Positions 44,943 to 53,434 of a stretch of 64,000 nt of DNA are shown in pieces. A program made the translations under genes and the position numbers. Position 1 is the first letter of the stretch; each line of letters starts with the position of its first letter. Origin of the DNA: Martelella lutilitoris (lineage in GTDB: Bacteria > Pseudomonadota > Alphaproteobacteria > Rhizobiales > Rhizobiaceae). Under the pieces are notes generated by a model. The model ran no database searches, was not told the origin of the DNA, and saw only the letters and a list, made by a program, of their open reading frames with translations. The stretch lies in assembly GCF_005924265.1 (NCBI RefSeq), contig NZ_VCLB01000010.1, positions 62,001 through 126,000 of the forward strand, in the 5' to 3' direction.

Positions 44943-45938
44943 TCAGGTCTGCCCGTCAAGCCAAGCGGTCGGGCTCTTGCCGGTTAGGCGGGTGAATTCG
45001 CGGTTAAAGTTCGATTTGGTGTTGAAGCCGCTTGAGAGCATGGCCGTGGTGACGGTGTCGCCGGCTTTCAGACGCTTGCAGGCGTGCTCGATGCGGAAGC
45101 GGTTGATATGGCGGGAGACGTTTTCGCCGGTCACGCGGTTGATCGCTGTCGACAGCGTCTTGGCGGGCAGCTTGAGCCTGCGGGCAAGCCGGGAAAGCGT
45201 CAGGGCCGGATCGAGATAGAGCGGTTCCGCGCGCATCAGCGCGTCAAGCCGGGCAACAATGGCCGTATCGGCTTCGCTTGCTTCCGGCGGGAAAGGGCGG
45301 GCTGCCTCCTTCGGGTCCCCCTCACCGAAGGCATTCGGCGAAAGGCTGAGAAGGCCGGCTGCGAGAAGCGCCGCCGAGGTGAAAATGCTGACGATCAGCG
45401 GCTTGAGCGCCGGCGCGCCGGCGGCAATGACATAGGCAATCAGTGTATCGCTGACGGCCGAGAGGAGAAGGCTTGCGGCAATCCCGGTCCACAGCCATTG
45501 CGGCTGGCGTCCGGCCTCCAGCCGCGCCAGCGGCAGCGCATCGCCGCCAGTCTTCAGCGTCAACAGGATCCGTGCGCCATAGGCAAGAAACACCAGCGGA
45601 ATGATCGCATCCACCGTTACCGGCGCGAACAGCACGCAAAACAGGGTGAAGGTGGGGGCGACCAGATGGATGAAATCGCGCCCCGGGCGTATCGGTTCGA
45701 TGAAGGAGGAACGGAATGCGAGCCAGGCACAGACGGGCACGACGCTGGCTGTTACCGGCTGCACTGGCTGAAGAAAGGCGACGCCGTAATATTGCACCAG
45801 CGCGACGATGAGCCCCTGAAGCGCGCATGCCGAAAGAAAAACGGCGATCGCGAGCGGCCGCCTTTCGCCTGCAAGCATACGCAAAACCATAAAGCCCAGC
45901 ACCAGTGCGGTGACCATCGGAACCGGTAGAACCAGCAT
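44943..45938 (-). CDS. Membrane-anchored AraC-family regulator
   Basis: A 331-residue protein. The first about 215 residues contain six to seven hydrophobic segments (starting MLVLPVPMVTALVLGFMVLR), and the last about 100 form an AraC-type double HTH (LTLSRLARRLKLPAKTLSTA, SRHINRFRIEHACKRL, GFNTKSNFNREFTRLTGKSP). The layout suggests sensing at the membrane with direct DNA binding. GAGGG precedes ATG 45938. It is divergent from the secreted hydrolase across 133 bp, which is the most likely target. Confidence 0.88.
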   Translation of the reverse strand: MLVLPVPMVTALVLGFMVLRMLAGERRPLAIAVFLSACALQGLIVALVQYYGVAFLQPVQPVTASVVPVCAWLAFRSSFIEPIRPGRDFIHLVAPTFTLFCVLFAPVTVDAIIPLVFLAYGARILLTLKTGGDALPLARLEAGRQPQWLWTGIAASLLLSAVSDTLIAYVIAAGAPALKPLIVSIFTSAALLAAGLLSLSPNAFGEGDPKEAARPFPPEASEADTAIVARLDALMRAEPLYLDPALTLSRLARRLKLPAKTLSTAINRVTGENVSRHINRFRIEHACKRLKAGDTVTTAMLSSGFNTKSNFNREFTRLTGKSPTAWLDGQT

Positions 45939-46033
45939 CGCATATCCCTCATCTGTCGGCCCCGAATAGTGCAAAAACCGGTTTCCGGCGACCTAAAACC
46001 GGAAACAGGACGCTGTTTATGCCGGAAAACGAA

Positions 46034-46088
46034 AGAAGGAGACGTCTCAAACACATCGAAAGGTTTCTCCAATGAAACGTCTCCTTCT
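46034..46088. promoter_or_regulatory. Inverted repeat spanning the start codon of the secreted hydrolase
   Basis: AGAAGGAGACGT at 46034-46045 and its exact complement ACGTCTCCTTCT at 46077-46088 enclose a 31-nt loop that holds AAAGG and the ATG at 46072. The left arm also contains the perfect palindrome GAGACGTCTC (46039-46048). In RNA the helix would close over the ribosome binding site; as DNA it could be a regulator site. Confidence 0.6.
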
Positions 46089-47094
46089 CTCTTGTCTGTC
46101 TGTCCTGACATTCGCACTTCCCGCACTTTCTGCCGAGCCCCTGCTGCCGGCCTATGAACGGCTGACGGTCGAAAGCAGCGCCCGCGCCGCGCCGCTGGCG
46201 GCAACGCTCTGGTATCCTGCAAAGACCAGAAGCTATCGCGGCATTGTCGGCGGCAATGCCGTCTTTGAGGGCACGTCCGGCCAGATGGGGGCACGGATCG
46301 CTGATGGCACATTTCCGCTGTTTCTCTTCTCCCATGGCTCCGGCGGCAATATGGATAACAGCGCCTGGCTGATGGCTGCACTTGCCGAACGCGGCGCCAT
46401 GGTGCTGGCGGTCAATCATCCCGGCAGTACGACGGGTGATTCCTCTCCGCGTGCCTCGGCCTTTCTGGACCGGCGTGCCGGTGACCTTTCAGCCGCGCTC
46501 GACATGCTTCTTGATGATCCGGTCCTGGGGCCGCATGTCGATCGCTCAACCATTACCGCGATCGGGTTTTCGCTTGGGGGCGGCACGGCGCTCAATCTTG
46601 CCGGCCTGCGCTTCGACGGCGCGGATTTTGCCGACTATTGCCTGGCAGACCCGGAACAACTCGACTGCATCTTCCTATCCAAGGGCAATCTCAACCTTGA
46701 CCGTCTGCCTGAAGGGTTTTCGGCCGACGCCAGCGATGACCGGGTCAGCCGCGCCATCGCCATCGATCCCGGTTTCACCTATGCGGCAACGCAGGACAGT
46801 ATCGATGCTGCCGAGCTTCCGGTTCTGGTGATCAATCTCGGCAAGGAAAACCTCATGCGGGCCGCGGATGTCTCCGAAGCCGGCAGCAATCTTGTCGCGC
46901 GCCTGCCGGACGCCGAGCGCGTCGTCGTGGCGCCGGCGCATCACTTCACCTTTCTGGCCGAATGCACGCCTGTCGGCGCCGCCCTCCTGGCCGAGGAGCA
47001 GGACGACCCGGTCTGCGATGATCCTGAGGGGGTCGAAAGGGCGGATGTGCACGCCCGGATTGTCGACATCGTCGCGGCGTTTGCCGGATTGTGA
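46072..47094 (+). CDS. Secreted alpha/beta hydrolase (dienelactone hydrolase/PAF-acetylhydrolase-like)
   Basis: A 340-residue protein with a signal peptide (MKRLLLSCLSVLTFALPALS, cut near AEP). The oxyanion region is LFSHGSGGNMDNSAW, the nucleophile elbow is GFSLGG (Ser in the GxSxG position), and a candidate catalytic His lies in PAHHFTFLAEC near residue 293. Cys residues near the end could form a disulfide in the periplasm. The substrate is unknown. It is probably controlled by the divergent membrane AraC regulator. Confidence 0.85.
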   Translation: MKRLLLSCLSVLTFALPALSAEPLLPAYERLTVESSARAAPLAATLWYPAKTRSYRGIVGGNAVFEGTSGQMGARIADGTFPLFLFSHGSGGNMDNSAWLMAALAERGAMVLAVNHPGSTTGDSSPRASAFLDRRAGDLSAALDMLLDDPVLGPHVDRSTITAIGFSLGGGTALNLAGLRFDGADFADYCLADPEQLDCIFLSKGNLNLDRLPEGFSADASDDRVSRAIAIDPGFTYAATQDSIDAAELPVLVINLGKENLMRAADVSEAGSNLVARLPDAERVVVAPAHHFTFLAECTPVGAALLAEEQDDPVCDDPEGVERADVHARIVDIVAAFAGL

Positions 47095-47099
47095 CGGGT

Positions 47100-47121
47100 G
47101 CGGGCCGCTTCGGCGGCCCGC
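47100..47121. terminator. Hairpin between convergent genes
   Basis: GCGGGCCGC-TTCG-GCGGCCCGC, a perfect 9-bp stem with a TTCG tetraloop, lies 6 bp after the hydrolase stop and 3 bp after the permease stop on the other strand. No T tract follows on either strand, so it may act mainly as an RNA 3'-end structure. Confidence 0.6.
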
Positions 47122-47123
47122 CA

Positions 47124-47948
47124 TTACATTCCCCGCGTCGGGATCCTGTTTTCAAAGTGACGGAAGATCGTCACCAGAATGCCGGTGAGGCAGAGATAGA
47201 GGAAAGCGAGGAAAAGCAGCGGCTCATAGGTGAGGTAGGTCGACTGGCGGATATCGCCGACGACGGCGTAAAGATCGATCACCGTGATCGTCGCCACCAG
47301 CGGCGTCGATTTCAGCTGCACGACGGTTTCGCCGGCAAGCGTGGGAAGCGCGCGATGCACCGCGCGCGGCAGCCAGATGCGGGTCAGCACCTTCCAGCGG
47401 CCCATGCCATAGGCGCGGGCGGCTTCGAGCTCGCCATGCGGCACGCCGGCAAAGGCGCCGCGCATCACTTCGCCCTCATAGCCCGCATAAGACAGTGTCA
47501 GCGCCAGCAGCCCGTAGGGCCAGGCCTCGCGCAGATAGGGCCAGAGAAAGGAATGGCGGATTTCCGGGATGCCGGGAAACAGCGAGCCGAGGCCGTAATA
47601 AAGCAGCCAGAGCTGCAGAAGCAGCGGCGTGCCGCGAATGATGGTGCAGAAGACGCGGGCCGGCCAGGCGAGGATCTTCGGCCCGGTGACCTGGACGAGG
47701 CCGAGGGGAACGGCGAGCAGGAAGCCGAGAATGGTCGAGGCGACCAGGAGCAGGATCGTGATCCAGAGGCCTGCCAGCAGCATGCCCGCATAATCCGGCA
47801 GCCAGCTCCACTGCATCTTCACGATCATCAGGATCAGAAGTGATGCCGCCACCGCCATGATGGCAAGCCTGTGGGGGCGCAACAGCGCGGAAAGTTTCGG
47901 CAGCGGCGGCGGGGTTTCGATATCCTCCGGCATGTGCTGATCGGTCAT
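47124..47948 (-). CDS. Basic amino acid ABC transporter permease (HisM/ArtM-like)
   Basis: A 274-residue membrane protein with about five transmembrane segments after a roughly 35-residue N-terminal extension. The EAA loop reads GVPHGELEAARAYGMGRWKVL and RIWLPRAVHRALPTLAGE, typical of polar amino acid permeases (HAAT family, 3.A.1.3). It overlaps the preceding permease gene by 4 bp. The pair should form the heterodimeric membrane channel. Confidence 0.92.
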   Translation of the reverse strand: MTDQHMPEDIETPPPLPKLSALLRPHRLAIMAVAASLLILMIVKMQWSWLPDYAGMLLAGLWITILLLVASTILGFLLAVPLGLVQVTGPKILAWPARVFCTIIRGTPLLLQLWLLYYGLGSLFPGIPEIRHSFLWPYLREAWPYGLLALTLSYAGYEGEVMRGAFAGVPHGELEAARAYGMGRWKVLTRIWLPRAVHRALPTLAGETVVQLKSTPLVATITVIDLYAVVGDIRQSTYLTYEPLLFLAFLYLCLTGILVTIFRHFENRIPTRGM

Positions 47949-48655
47949 GTCCGCCTCCTCACCATGCCGCGGCTGGCGCGGCGCTCAAGGATCTGCAGCA
48001 GAACGTTGGAGACCAGTGTGACAGCGAGATAGAGCACGCCGGCGGCCGAGAAGAACAGGAAATACTCATGCGTCACGCCGGCGGCCTGCCGTGTGGCGAG
48101 CGTCAGTTCGGTAAAGCCGACGACGGCGAGAAGGGCGGTGTCCTTGGTGGTGACCAGCCAGAGATTGGCAAGGCCGGGAATGGCATGCGGCAGCATGGCC
48201 GGCAGCGTGATCCGCCGCATCACCATGGCCGGCGGCATGCCGTATGCCCGCGCCGCCTCGATCTGGCCCGGCGGAATGGCAAGGATCGCGCCGCGCAGCA
48301 CTTCGGTGGAATAGGCGCCCTGGACAAGACCGATGACGAGGATGCCCGCCAGCATGCCGGAAATATCAACGGAGGAAAAACCGATCGCGCCCATCAGATT
48401 GTTGAGCGCTGCGGTGCCGGCATAATAAAGCAGCACGATCAGCACGAGTTCGGGGATGGCGCGCACCACCGTGGTGTAGATCTCCATGAGATCCTTGATC
48501 ACCGGGCCGCCATAGAGCTTGCCGGCAGAACCGAGAATGCCGATCAACTGCCCGAGCGCGAAGCCGCCGGCGGCCACCTGCAGCGAGGTGACGAGACCGC
48601 GAAGCAGCGCGCCGCCCCATCCGGGCGGTGACAAGGCGAGCAATTCCCAGTTCAT
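47945..48655 (-). CDS. Basic amino acid ABC transporter permease (HisQ/ArtQ-like)
   Basis: A 236-residue membrane protein with about five transmembrane segments. The conserved permease loop is IPPGQIEAARAYGMPPAMVMRR and ITLPAMLPHAIPGLANLWL (split for length), and RAIPELVLIVLLYY is typical of the family. The start at 48655 follows AGGG; the open frame continues upstream to 48721 without similarity. A 263-bp gap holding a dispersed repeat separates it from the binding-protein gene of the same operon. Confidence 0.91.
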   Translation of the reverse strand: MNWELLALSPPGWGGALLRGLVTSLQVAAGGFALGQLIGILGSAGKLYGGPVIKDLMEIYTTVVRAIPELVLIVLLYYAGTAALNNLMGAIGFSSVDISGMLAGILVIGLVQGAYSTEVLRGAILAIPPGQIEAARAYGMPPAMVMRRITLPAMLPHAIPGLANLWLVTTKDTALLAVVGFTELTLATRQAAGVTHEYFLFFSAAGVLYLAVTLVSNVLLQILERRASRGMVRRRT

Positions 48656-48720
48656 TTTCTTTCCCTGTCTGGCCCGTTCAATGCGCCATCCTGCTTGGTA
48701 ATGCGATAGCCTCGCGGCCA

Positions 48721-48852
48721 ATCTCTCCCTTGAGGGGGAGATGCCCGGCAGGGCAGAGGGGGTTAAGTATCAGCCTGACGCTCTCAGTCCGTTGTGAGGG
48801 TTCACCCCTTCTCTGTCGCTTCGCGACATCTCTCCCTCAAGGGGAGAGATGG
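48721..48852. repeat. RIME-like dispersed palindromic repeat inside the ABC operon
   Basis: A large imperfect inverted repeat. The left arm, ATCTCTCCCTTGAGGGGGAG onward (48721-48763), faces the right arm ending TCTCCCTCAAGGGGAGAGAT (about 48831-48850), with a side hairpin TGTCGCTTCGCGACA (48814-48828). These arms match the widespread rhizobial intergenic mosaic elements. It lies between the binding-protein and permease genes, where it can form a long hairpin in the operon mRNA. Confidence 0.8.
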
Positions 48853-48918
48853 ACTGTGCAGTGGGCTCAGACATCGAAGGAGCGCCGGCGCCTGTCGCGG
48901 CGCTCTTTCATGCCTTGA

Positions 48919-49695
48919 TTAATCGCCGTAGATGTCGAAGTCGAAATACGTCTTCGTAATCTCTTCATAGGTGCCGTCCGCGCGGACGGCGGCGATTGCG
49001 GCGTTGAACTTTTCGCGCAGTTCGGTGTCGTCCTTGCGCAGTCCGACGCCGATCCCAGGACCGTAGATTTCAACATCCTGCGCGACCGTGCCGACCATCT
49101 CGCAGCACATCTTGCCATTGTCGCTTTCCAGGAAGGGCTGCAGGGTCACGAGATCGGCAATCTCGGCGTCGATGCGACCGGCATAGAGGTCCTGGTTGAC
49201 TTCGTCCTGGGTCTGGTAGGTCTTGATCTTGGCGTCAGGGAAATGCTTTTCGGCATAGGCCTGGTTGGTGGTCGAGACCTGTACGCCGAGCACCTTGCCC
49301 GACAGGCTTTCATTGGTCGGCTTAATGTCGGAACCGACCTCGGCAACGATGGCACCGGGCGTGCTGTAATACTTGTCGGAGAAGGCGATCTGCTCCTCGC
49401 GCTCGGGCGTGATTGACATCGAGGCCATGATGGCGTCGATCTTGCCGGCGGTTAGCGCCGGGATGATGCCGTCCCAGGCGATCGGGGTGATGACGCAGTC
49501 AAGCTCTGCCTGGTTGCAAAGGGCGTCCATCAGGTCGATTTCCCAGCCGGTCCAGTTGCCGGCGGCGTCCGGCACGGTGAAGGGCGGATAGGGTTCGGCG
49601 GCAACGCCGACCTTCACGGTTTCGGCAGACGCGGCGCCCGCCATCAGCGTGGCGCAGGCAACGGCGCCGAGAAGTGCGGATGTCAGTTTCTTCAT
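48919..49695 (-). CDS. Amino acid ABC transporter substrate-binding protein (ArgT/HisJ-like)
   Basis: A 258-residue periplasmic protein with the signal peptide MKKLTSALLGAVACATLMAG then AASA. It has the type II binding fold with VKVGVAAEPYPPFTVPDAAG, the signature WTGWEIDLMDALC, and MASMSITPEREEQIAFSDKY, close to lysine/arginine/ornithine-binding proteins. Cys residues 'CNQAELDC' match the disulfide of LAO-type proteins. The start at 49695 follows GAGGG and is the first one giving a normal signal peptide. Ligand specificity for arginine-like solutes is inferred from neighbours. Confidence 0.92.
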   Translation of the reverse strand: MKKLTSALLGAVACATLMAGAASAETVKVGVAAEPYPPFTVPDAAGNWTGWEIDLMDALCNQAELDCVITPIAWDGIIPALTAGKIDAIMASMSITPEREEQIAFSDKYYSTPGAIVAEVGSDIKPTNESLSGKVLGVQVSTTNQAYAEKHFPDAKIKTYQTQDEVNQDLYAGRIDAEIADLVTLQPFLESDNGKMCCEMVGTVAQDVEIYGPGIGVGLRKDDTELREKFNAAIAAVRADGTYEEITKTYFDFDIYGD

Positions 49696-49764
49696 GGTGT
49701 CGGTTCCCTCTTTTTTGGGTTGGGTCATTTGCGTGAGCGTCCGGGGGACGCATCCCGCAATAGG

Positions 49765-50562
49765 CTATTGCACGGAGCTGATGAATTTCTTCAGTCGCTC
49801 GGATTCAGGATTGTCGAAGACGGTTTGCGGCGCGCCCTGTTCTTCCACCCGGCCGTCATGCAGGAAGACGATTTCGCTGGCGACCTCGCGGGCAAAGCCC
49901 ATCTCGTGCGTGACCAGCAGCATGGTGCGGCCCTCCTCGGCCAAGTCGCGGATGACCGTCAGCACCTCGCCGACAAGCTCGGGATCGAGCGCGGATGTCG
50001 GTTCGTCGAACAGCATGGCTTCCGGCTGGATGGCAAGCGCGCGGGCAATCGCCGCCCGCTGCTGCTGGCCGCCGGACAGGAAAGCCGGATAGGTGTCGCG
50101 TTTTTCATAGAGCCCGACGCGGCGCAGAAGCGTTTCCGCCTCGGCGATCGCCGCATCGCGTTTGACGCCGAGCACATGAACCGGCACTTCGATGACATTC
50201 TGTATCAGCGTCATGTGCTGCCAGAGATTGAAGCTCTGGAACACCATGGCAAGGCGTGTGCGGATGCGCTGAATCTGCTTGCGGTTGGCCGGCATCAGCC
50301 CGCCATGGCCGTCGGCCTTCATGGCGATTTCCTCGCCATGCACGCAGATACGGCCGCGCGTCGGCCACTCCAGCATATTGATGCACCGCAAAAGCGTGGA
50401 TTTGCCCGAGCCGGAGCCGCCGATAATGGCGATGACATCGCCCTGCCGGGCCCTGAGCGAAACGCCCTTGAGCACTTCGAAATCCCCGAAGGATTTATGG
50501 AGATCGTCGACGGTGACCGCTTCTGCGGGGTCGCCATCCTGCGGATTGTTTTCAGCCTTCAT
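49765..50562 (-). CDS. Basic amino acid ABC transporter ATP-binding protein (HisP-like)
   Basis: A 265-residue ATPase. Walker A is GGSGSGKST, the signature LSGGQQQR, Walker B MLFDEPTSALDP and the H-loop VTHEMGFA. Very similar in layout to HisP/OccP/ArtP. It is the first gene of the leftward transport operon and starts 94 bp from the large inverted repeat shared with the divergent ddaH-like gene. Confidence 0.94.
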   Translation of the reverse strand: MKAENNPQDGDPAEAVTVDDLHKSFGDFEVLKGVSLRARQGDVIAIIGGSGSGKSTLLRCINMLEWPTRGRICVHGEEIAMKADGHGGLMPANRKQIQRIRTRLAMVFQSFNLWQHMTLIQNVIEVPVHVLGVKRDAAIAEAETLLRRVGLYEKRDTYPAFLSGGQQQRAAIARALAIQPEAMLFDEPTSALDPELVGEVLTVIRDLAEEGRTMLLVTHEMGFAREVASEIVFLHDGRVEEQGAPQTVFDNPESERLKKFISSVQ

Positions 50563-50656
50563 TAAAACGCTTTGCCGTTCCCGGTGAGCCGGCGGTCAGA
50601 CACGTCTTGCGGTGCGATCACGCCGGCGATCAAAAATCGTTCCTTGCGTTCATTAG

Positions 50657-50685
50657 TACACTTGCGAGCTTATTATGCAAGTGTA
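50657..50685. promoter_or_regulatory. Probable operator of the arginine-related gene block
   Basis: A perfect 9-bp inverted repeat, TACACTTGC (50657-50665) and GCAAGTGTA (50677-50685), with an 11-bp centre that contains TATTAT (50671-50676), a good -10 for the rightward operon. It lies between the divergent transporter and catabolic operons. The TetR-family protein encoded at 51597 is the natural candidate to bind it. Confidence 0.65.
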
Positions 50686-50725
50686 TAACTAGCGAAGATG
50701 TCGCAGAAGCGTGGAGATGAATGGA

Positions 50726-51595
50726 ATGAGTTTCGGAGCGCAAACCATGGCGCAGCCCATCGGGCGGGTAATCATGCGTCGGCCCGGCGAAAGCCTTAAG
50801 AAGGCCGAGCCCGCCGTCTGGCATTACGGCAAGACCTTCGATGCCGAGCGCGCGATCAAGCAATATGCGGTATTTGCCGATCTGGTCGCGGCTTCGGGCG
50901 CGGAGGTCCTCTGGTATGAGGACAAGGGCGACGGGTTCGCCGACGCCATGTTCACCCATGATCCCTCGCTTGTCGCCGATAGCGGCGCGATCCTGCTCAA
51001 CATGGGCAAGCCCTTGCGCAAGGGCGAGGTCGACGGTCATGAGGCGATCTATCGCACTGCCGGCATTCCGGTCCTCGGGCGACTGACCGGGTCCGGCACA
51101 GTGGAAGGCGGGGATTGCGTCTGGGTTGACGAACGCACGCTCTGCATTGGCCGCGGCGTGCGGTCCAATGCCGAAGGTATCGATCAGGTGCGCAAGCTTC
51201 TGGCGCCGCACGGCATTTCTGTCCTGAGTTTCGACCTGCCGCTCTGGCAGGGCGAAGAGGCCTGCCTGCATCTGATGAGCGTGATCTCGCCGCTCGCCGA
51301 CAAGCTGGCGCTGGTCTATGCGCCGCTTCTGCCAGCGCCGTTCTATCAGCTGTTGAAGGAAAAGGGCTATACGCTGGTGGAGGCGCCGGAAGACGAGTTC
51401 ATGGCGTCCAACGGCCTCAACCTCAACGTCTTGCCGACAAAACCGCTTGACGTGATCGCCGTTGCCGGTTTCGACAAGACGAAGGCGGCGATGGAGAAGG
51501 CCGGCTGTACCGTCGCGACATTCGAGGCCGATGCGCTCTGCATTGCCTGCGAGGGCGGACCGACCTGCCTGACGCGGCCGATCCTTCGAGGCTGA
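50726..51595 (+). CDS. Dimethylarginine dimethylaminohydrolase (DDAH) family protein
   Basis: A 289-residue guanidino-group hydrolase of the amidinotransferase superfamily. Candidate catalytic residues match Pseudomonas DDAH: Glu127 in GTVEGGD, His182 in EACLHLMSV and Cys281 in GGPTCLTRPI at the C-terminus. Family members convert methylated arginine to citrulline and methylamines. GGAG precedes ATG 50726; GTG 50711, ATG 50717 and ATG 50747 are alternatives. It opens a four-gene operon with tetR, aruH-like and aruI-like genes. The exact guanidino substrate cannot be assigned from sequence. Confidence 0.85.
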   Translation: MSFGAQTMAQPIGRVIMRRPGESLKKAEPAVWHYGKTFDAERAIKQYAVFADLVAASGAEVLWYEDKGDGFADAMFTHDPSLVADSGAILLNMGKPLRKGEVDGHEAIYRTAGIPVLGRLTGSGTVEGGDCVWVDERTLCIGRGVRSNAEGIDQVRKLLAPHGISVLSFDLPLWQGEEACLHLMSVISPLADKLALVYAPLLPAPFYQLLKEKGYTLVEAPEDEFMASNGLNLNVLPTKPLDVIAVAGFDKTKAAMEKAGCTVATFEADALCIACEGGPTCLTRPILRG

Positions 51596-51596
51596 G

Positions 51597-52232
51597 ATGA
51601 GCCGAAAGCCCTTCCGCCGTGCCTCTGACGCAGAACGGCGTGCCGACCTGATCGAGGCGATGCTGGACTGTATCGCCGAGGGCGGCATCCAGAACGCAAC
51701 GGTCAGGGAAGTGGCGGAGCGGGCGGGCGTCTCCGGCGGGCTGATCCGCCATTATTTCGAGACCAAGGAACAGCTGCTTCACGCAGCCTATCGCCAGACC
51801 ATGGCGGCGATGACCGAGATCTCGGCCGAAGCCGGCATGGCGGACGGCAAGAGCGCGCGGGACAAGCTGGCGGGCTTCGTCGCCGCCTGCCTGATGCCGC
51901 CGATGATCGACGCAAGGCGGCTTTCGCTTTGGGCGGCCTTCATCGCCATGGCCCGGATTGATCCGGCCATGGGGGCGATCCACCGGGAAAGCTATCTCGA
52001 ATACCGGGCGCTGATCGAACGCCTTCTGACCGGCGCCTTTCATGAAGTGGGCCGGAACGTCGATGGCGTAGAAATCCGGCGGCTGGCGATCGAGATCAAC
52101 GCCGTTCTCGACGGGCTCTGGCTTGAGGGATCGCTTGCCGGCGACATTTTCGAAGACAGGGAATTGCTGAAAGCGGGGCTGCATTCGGTGGGATCGATCA
52201 CCGGCCTTCGGCTTGACGACTTTGAAGGATGA
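51597..52232 (+). CDS. TetR-family regulator (BetI-like)
   Basis: A 211-residue repressor. The HTH reads ATVREVAERAGVSGGLIRHY followed by FETKEQLL. The C-terminal ligand domain is longer and Ala-rich, as in the BetI/TetR_C_6 group. It starts 1 bp after the ddaH-like stop and overlaps the aminotransferase start by 4 bp, so it is made together with the enzymes it probably controls. The effector may be arginine, a methylarginine or 2-ketoarginine. Confidence 0.88.
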   Translation: MSRKPFRRASDAERRADLIEAMLDCIAEGGIQNATVREVAERAGVSGGLIRHYFETKEQLLHAAYRQTMAAMTEISAEAGMADGKSARDKLAGFVAACLMPPMIDARRLSLWAAFIAMARIDPAMGAIHRESYLEYRALIERLLTGAFHEVGRNVDGVEIRRLAIEINAVLDGLWLEGSLAGDIFEDRELLKAGLHSVGSITGLRLDDFEG

Positions 52233-53434
52233 CAGACATGCATTACGCCAGGATTTCCAACCGCCTCGGCGGACTCGGCTCCGATAAATGGGCCGTGCAC
52301 CTGAAGGCGCGCGCGATGAAGGAAGCCGGAACGCCGATCCTGGAACTGACGATCGGCGAGCCCGATGTCGATCCGGACCCGGTGCTCGCCGAAACCGTGG
52401 CCAAGGCTCTGTCTGCAGGCCGGATCGGCTATTCCAACGGGCGCGGCGAGCCGCCGCTTCTGAAGGCGCTCTCCAGACGCTACAGCGCGCGCACGGGGCG
52501 GGCGATCGGAGCGGAGAATATCGTCTGCTTTCCGGGCACCCAGACCGCGCTTTTCGCTGTGATGCTGACGCTTGTCGAAGAAGGCGATGCCGTGCTCGTC
52601 GGAGATCCGCTCTATGCCACCTATGAAGGCGTGATCCGCTCCACAGGCGCCGACATGGTGCCGGTGCCGCTGAAGCCGGAGGACGGCTTTCACATGCGTG
52701 CCGATATTCTCGAACAGGCGATCACGGAGAATGCGCGCGTCCTCCTGCTCAACACGCCGCATAACCCGACGGGCGCGGTGCTGACGGCCGACGAGCTTGC
52801 CGAAATCGGCGATGTCTGCCGCCGGCACGATCTCTGGATCATTGCCGACGAAGTCTACGAGGAACTGATCTTCGGTGGCGGTTTTGCCTCGCCGCTCGAC
52901 AACGCCGATCTGGCTGGGCGCACCATCGCCGTCTCCTCGATCTCCAAATCCCATGCGGCGCCGGGCTTCCGCAGCGGCTGGGCAATCGGTCCGGCGGCGT
53001 TCTGCGCGCGACTTCTGCCGGTGGCGGAAACCATGCTGTTCGGCAACCAGCCCTTCATTGCCGATGCGACGGCGGCAGCCATTGAAAGGCCGAGCGGCGT
53101 TTCCGCCGCCCTGCGCGCTTCTCTGAAAAGGCGGGCCGCCCTTCTGGTGGACGCGCTTGCAGCCGCGCCCGGCATCATCTGCACCATGCCCGAAGCCGGC
53201 ATGTTCGCCTTTGTCGATGTCTCGGCTACTGGGCTTTCGGGTGAGGCCTTTGCATTGAGGCTTCTGGATGCCGAGCATCTGGCGGTCATGCCCGGCTCAT
53301 CTTTCGGGGCCGAGGCCGACGGCTTCATTCGTATCAGCCTGACGGTGCCGGATGAGGATATCGCCGAGGCGGCGCATCGCATCAGCCGTTTTGCCGCGGG
53401 CCTTACGGTCGGGAAGAAGGCGGCGCGCGCATGA
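52229..53434 (+). CDS. PLP aminotransferase class I/II, probable arginine:pyruvate transaminase (AruH-like)
   Basis: A 401-residue fold-type I aminotransferase. PLP contacts are NTPHNPTG (Asn179), IIADEVYEEL (Asp207, Tyr210) and the Schiff-base Lys240 in SSISKSHAAPGFRSGW. The substrate carboxylate Arg is in the GFIRISLTV region. AruH assignment relies on direct 4-bp coupling to the AruI-like decarboxylase; in Pseudomonas aeruginosa aruH-aruI convert arginine to 2-ketoarginine and then 4-guanidinobutyraldehyde. Other amino acid substrates are possible. Confidence 0.82.
   Translation: MTDMHYARISNRLGGLGSDKWAVHLKARAMKEAGTPILELTIGEPDVDPDPVLAETVAKALSAGRIGYSNGRGEPPLLKALSRRYSARTGRAIGAENIVCFPGTQTALFAVMLTLVEEGDAVLVGDPLYATYEGVIRSTGADMVPVPLKPEDGFHMRADILEQAITENARVLLLNTPHNPTGAVLTADELAEIGDVCRRHDLWIIADEVYEELIFGGGFASPLDNADLAGRTIAVSSISKSHAAPGFRSGWAIGPAAFCARLLPVAETMLFGNQPFIADATAAAIERPSGVSAALRASLKRRAALLVDALAAAPGIICTMPEAGMFAFVDVSATGLSGEAFALRLLDAEHLAVMPGSSFGAEADGFIRISLTVPDEDIAEAAHRISRFAAGLTVGKKAARA

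Noticed and set aside
48721-48852. CRISPR-like or IS end
   Set aside because: There is only one pair of arms, no spacers, and no transposase; the arms match dispersed rhizobial palindromic elements.
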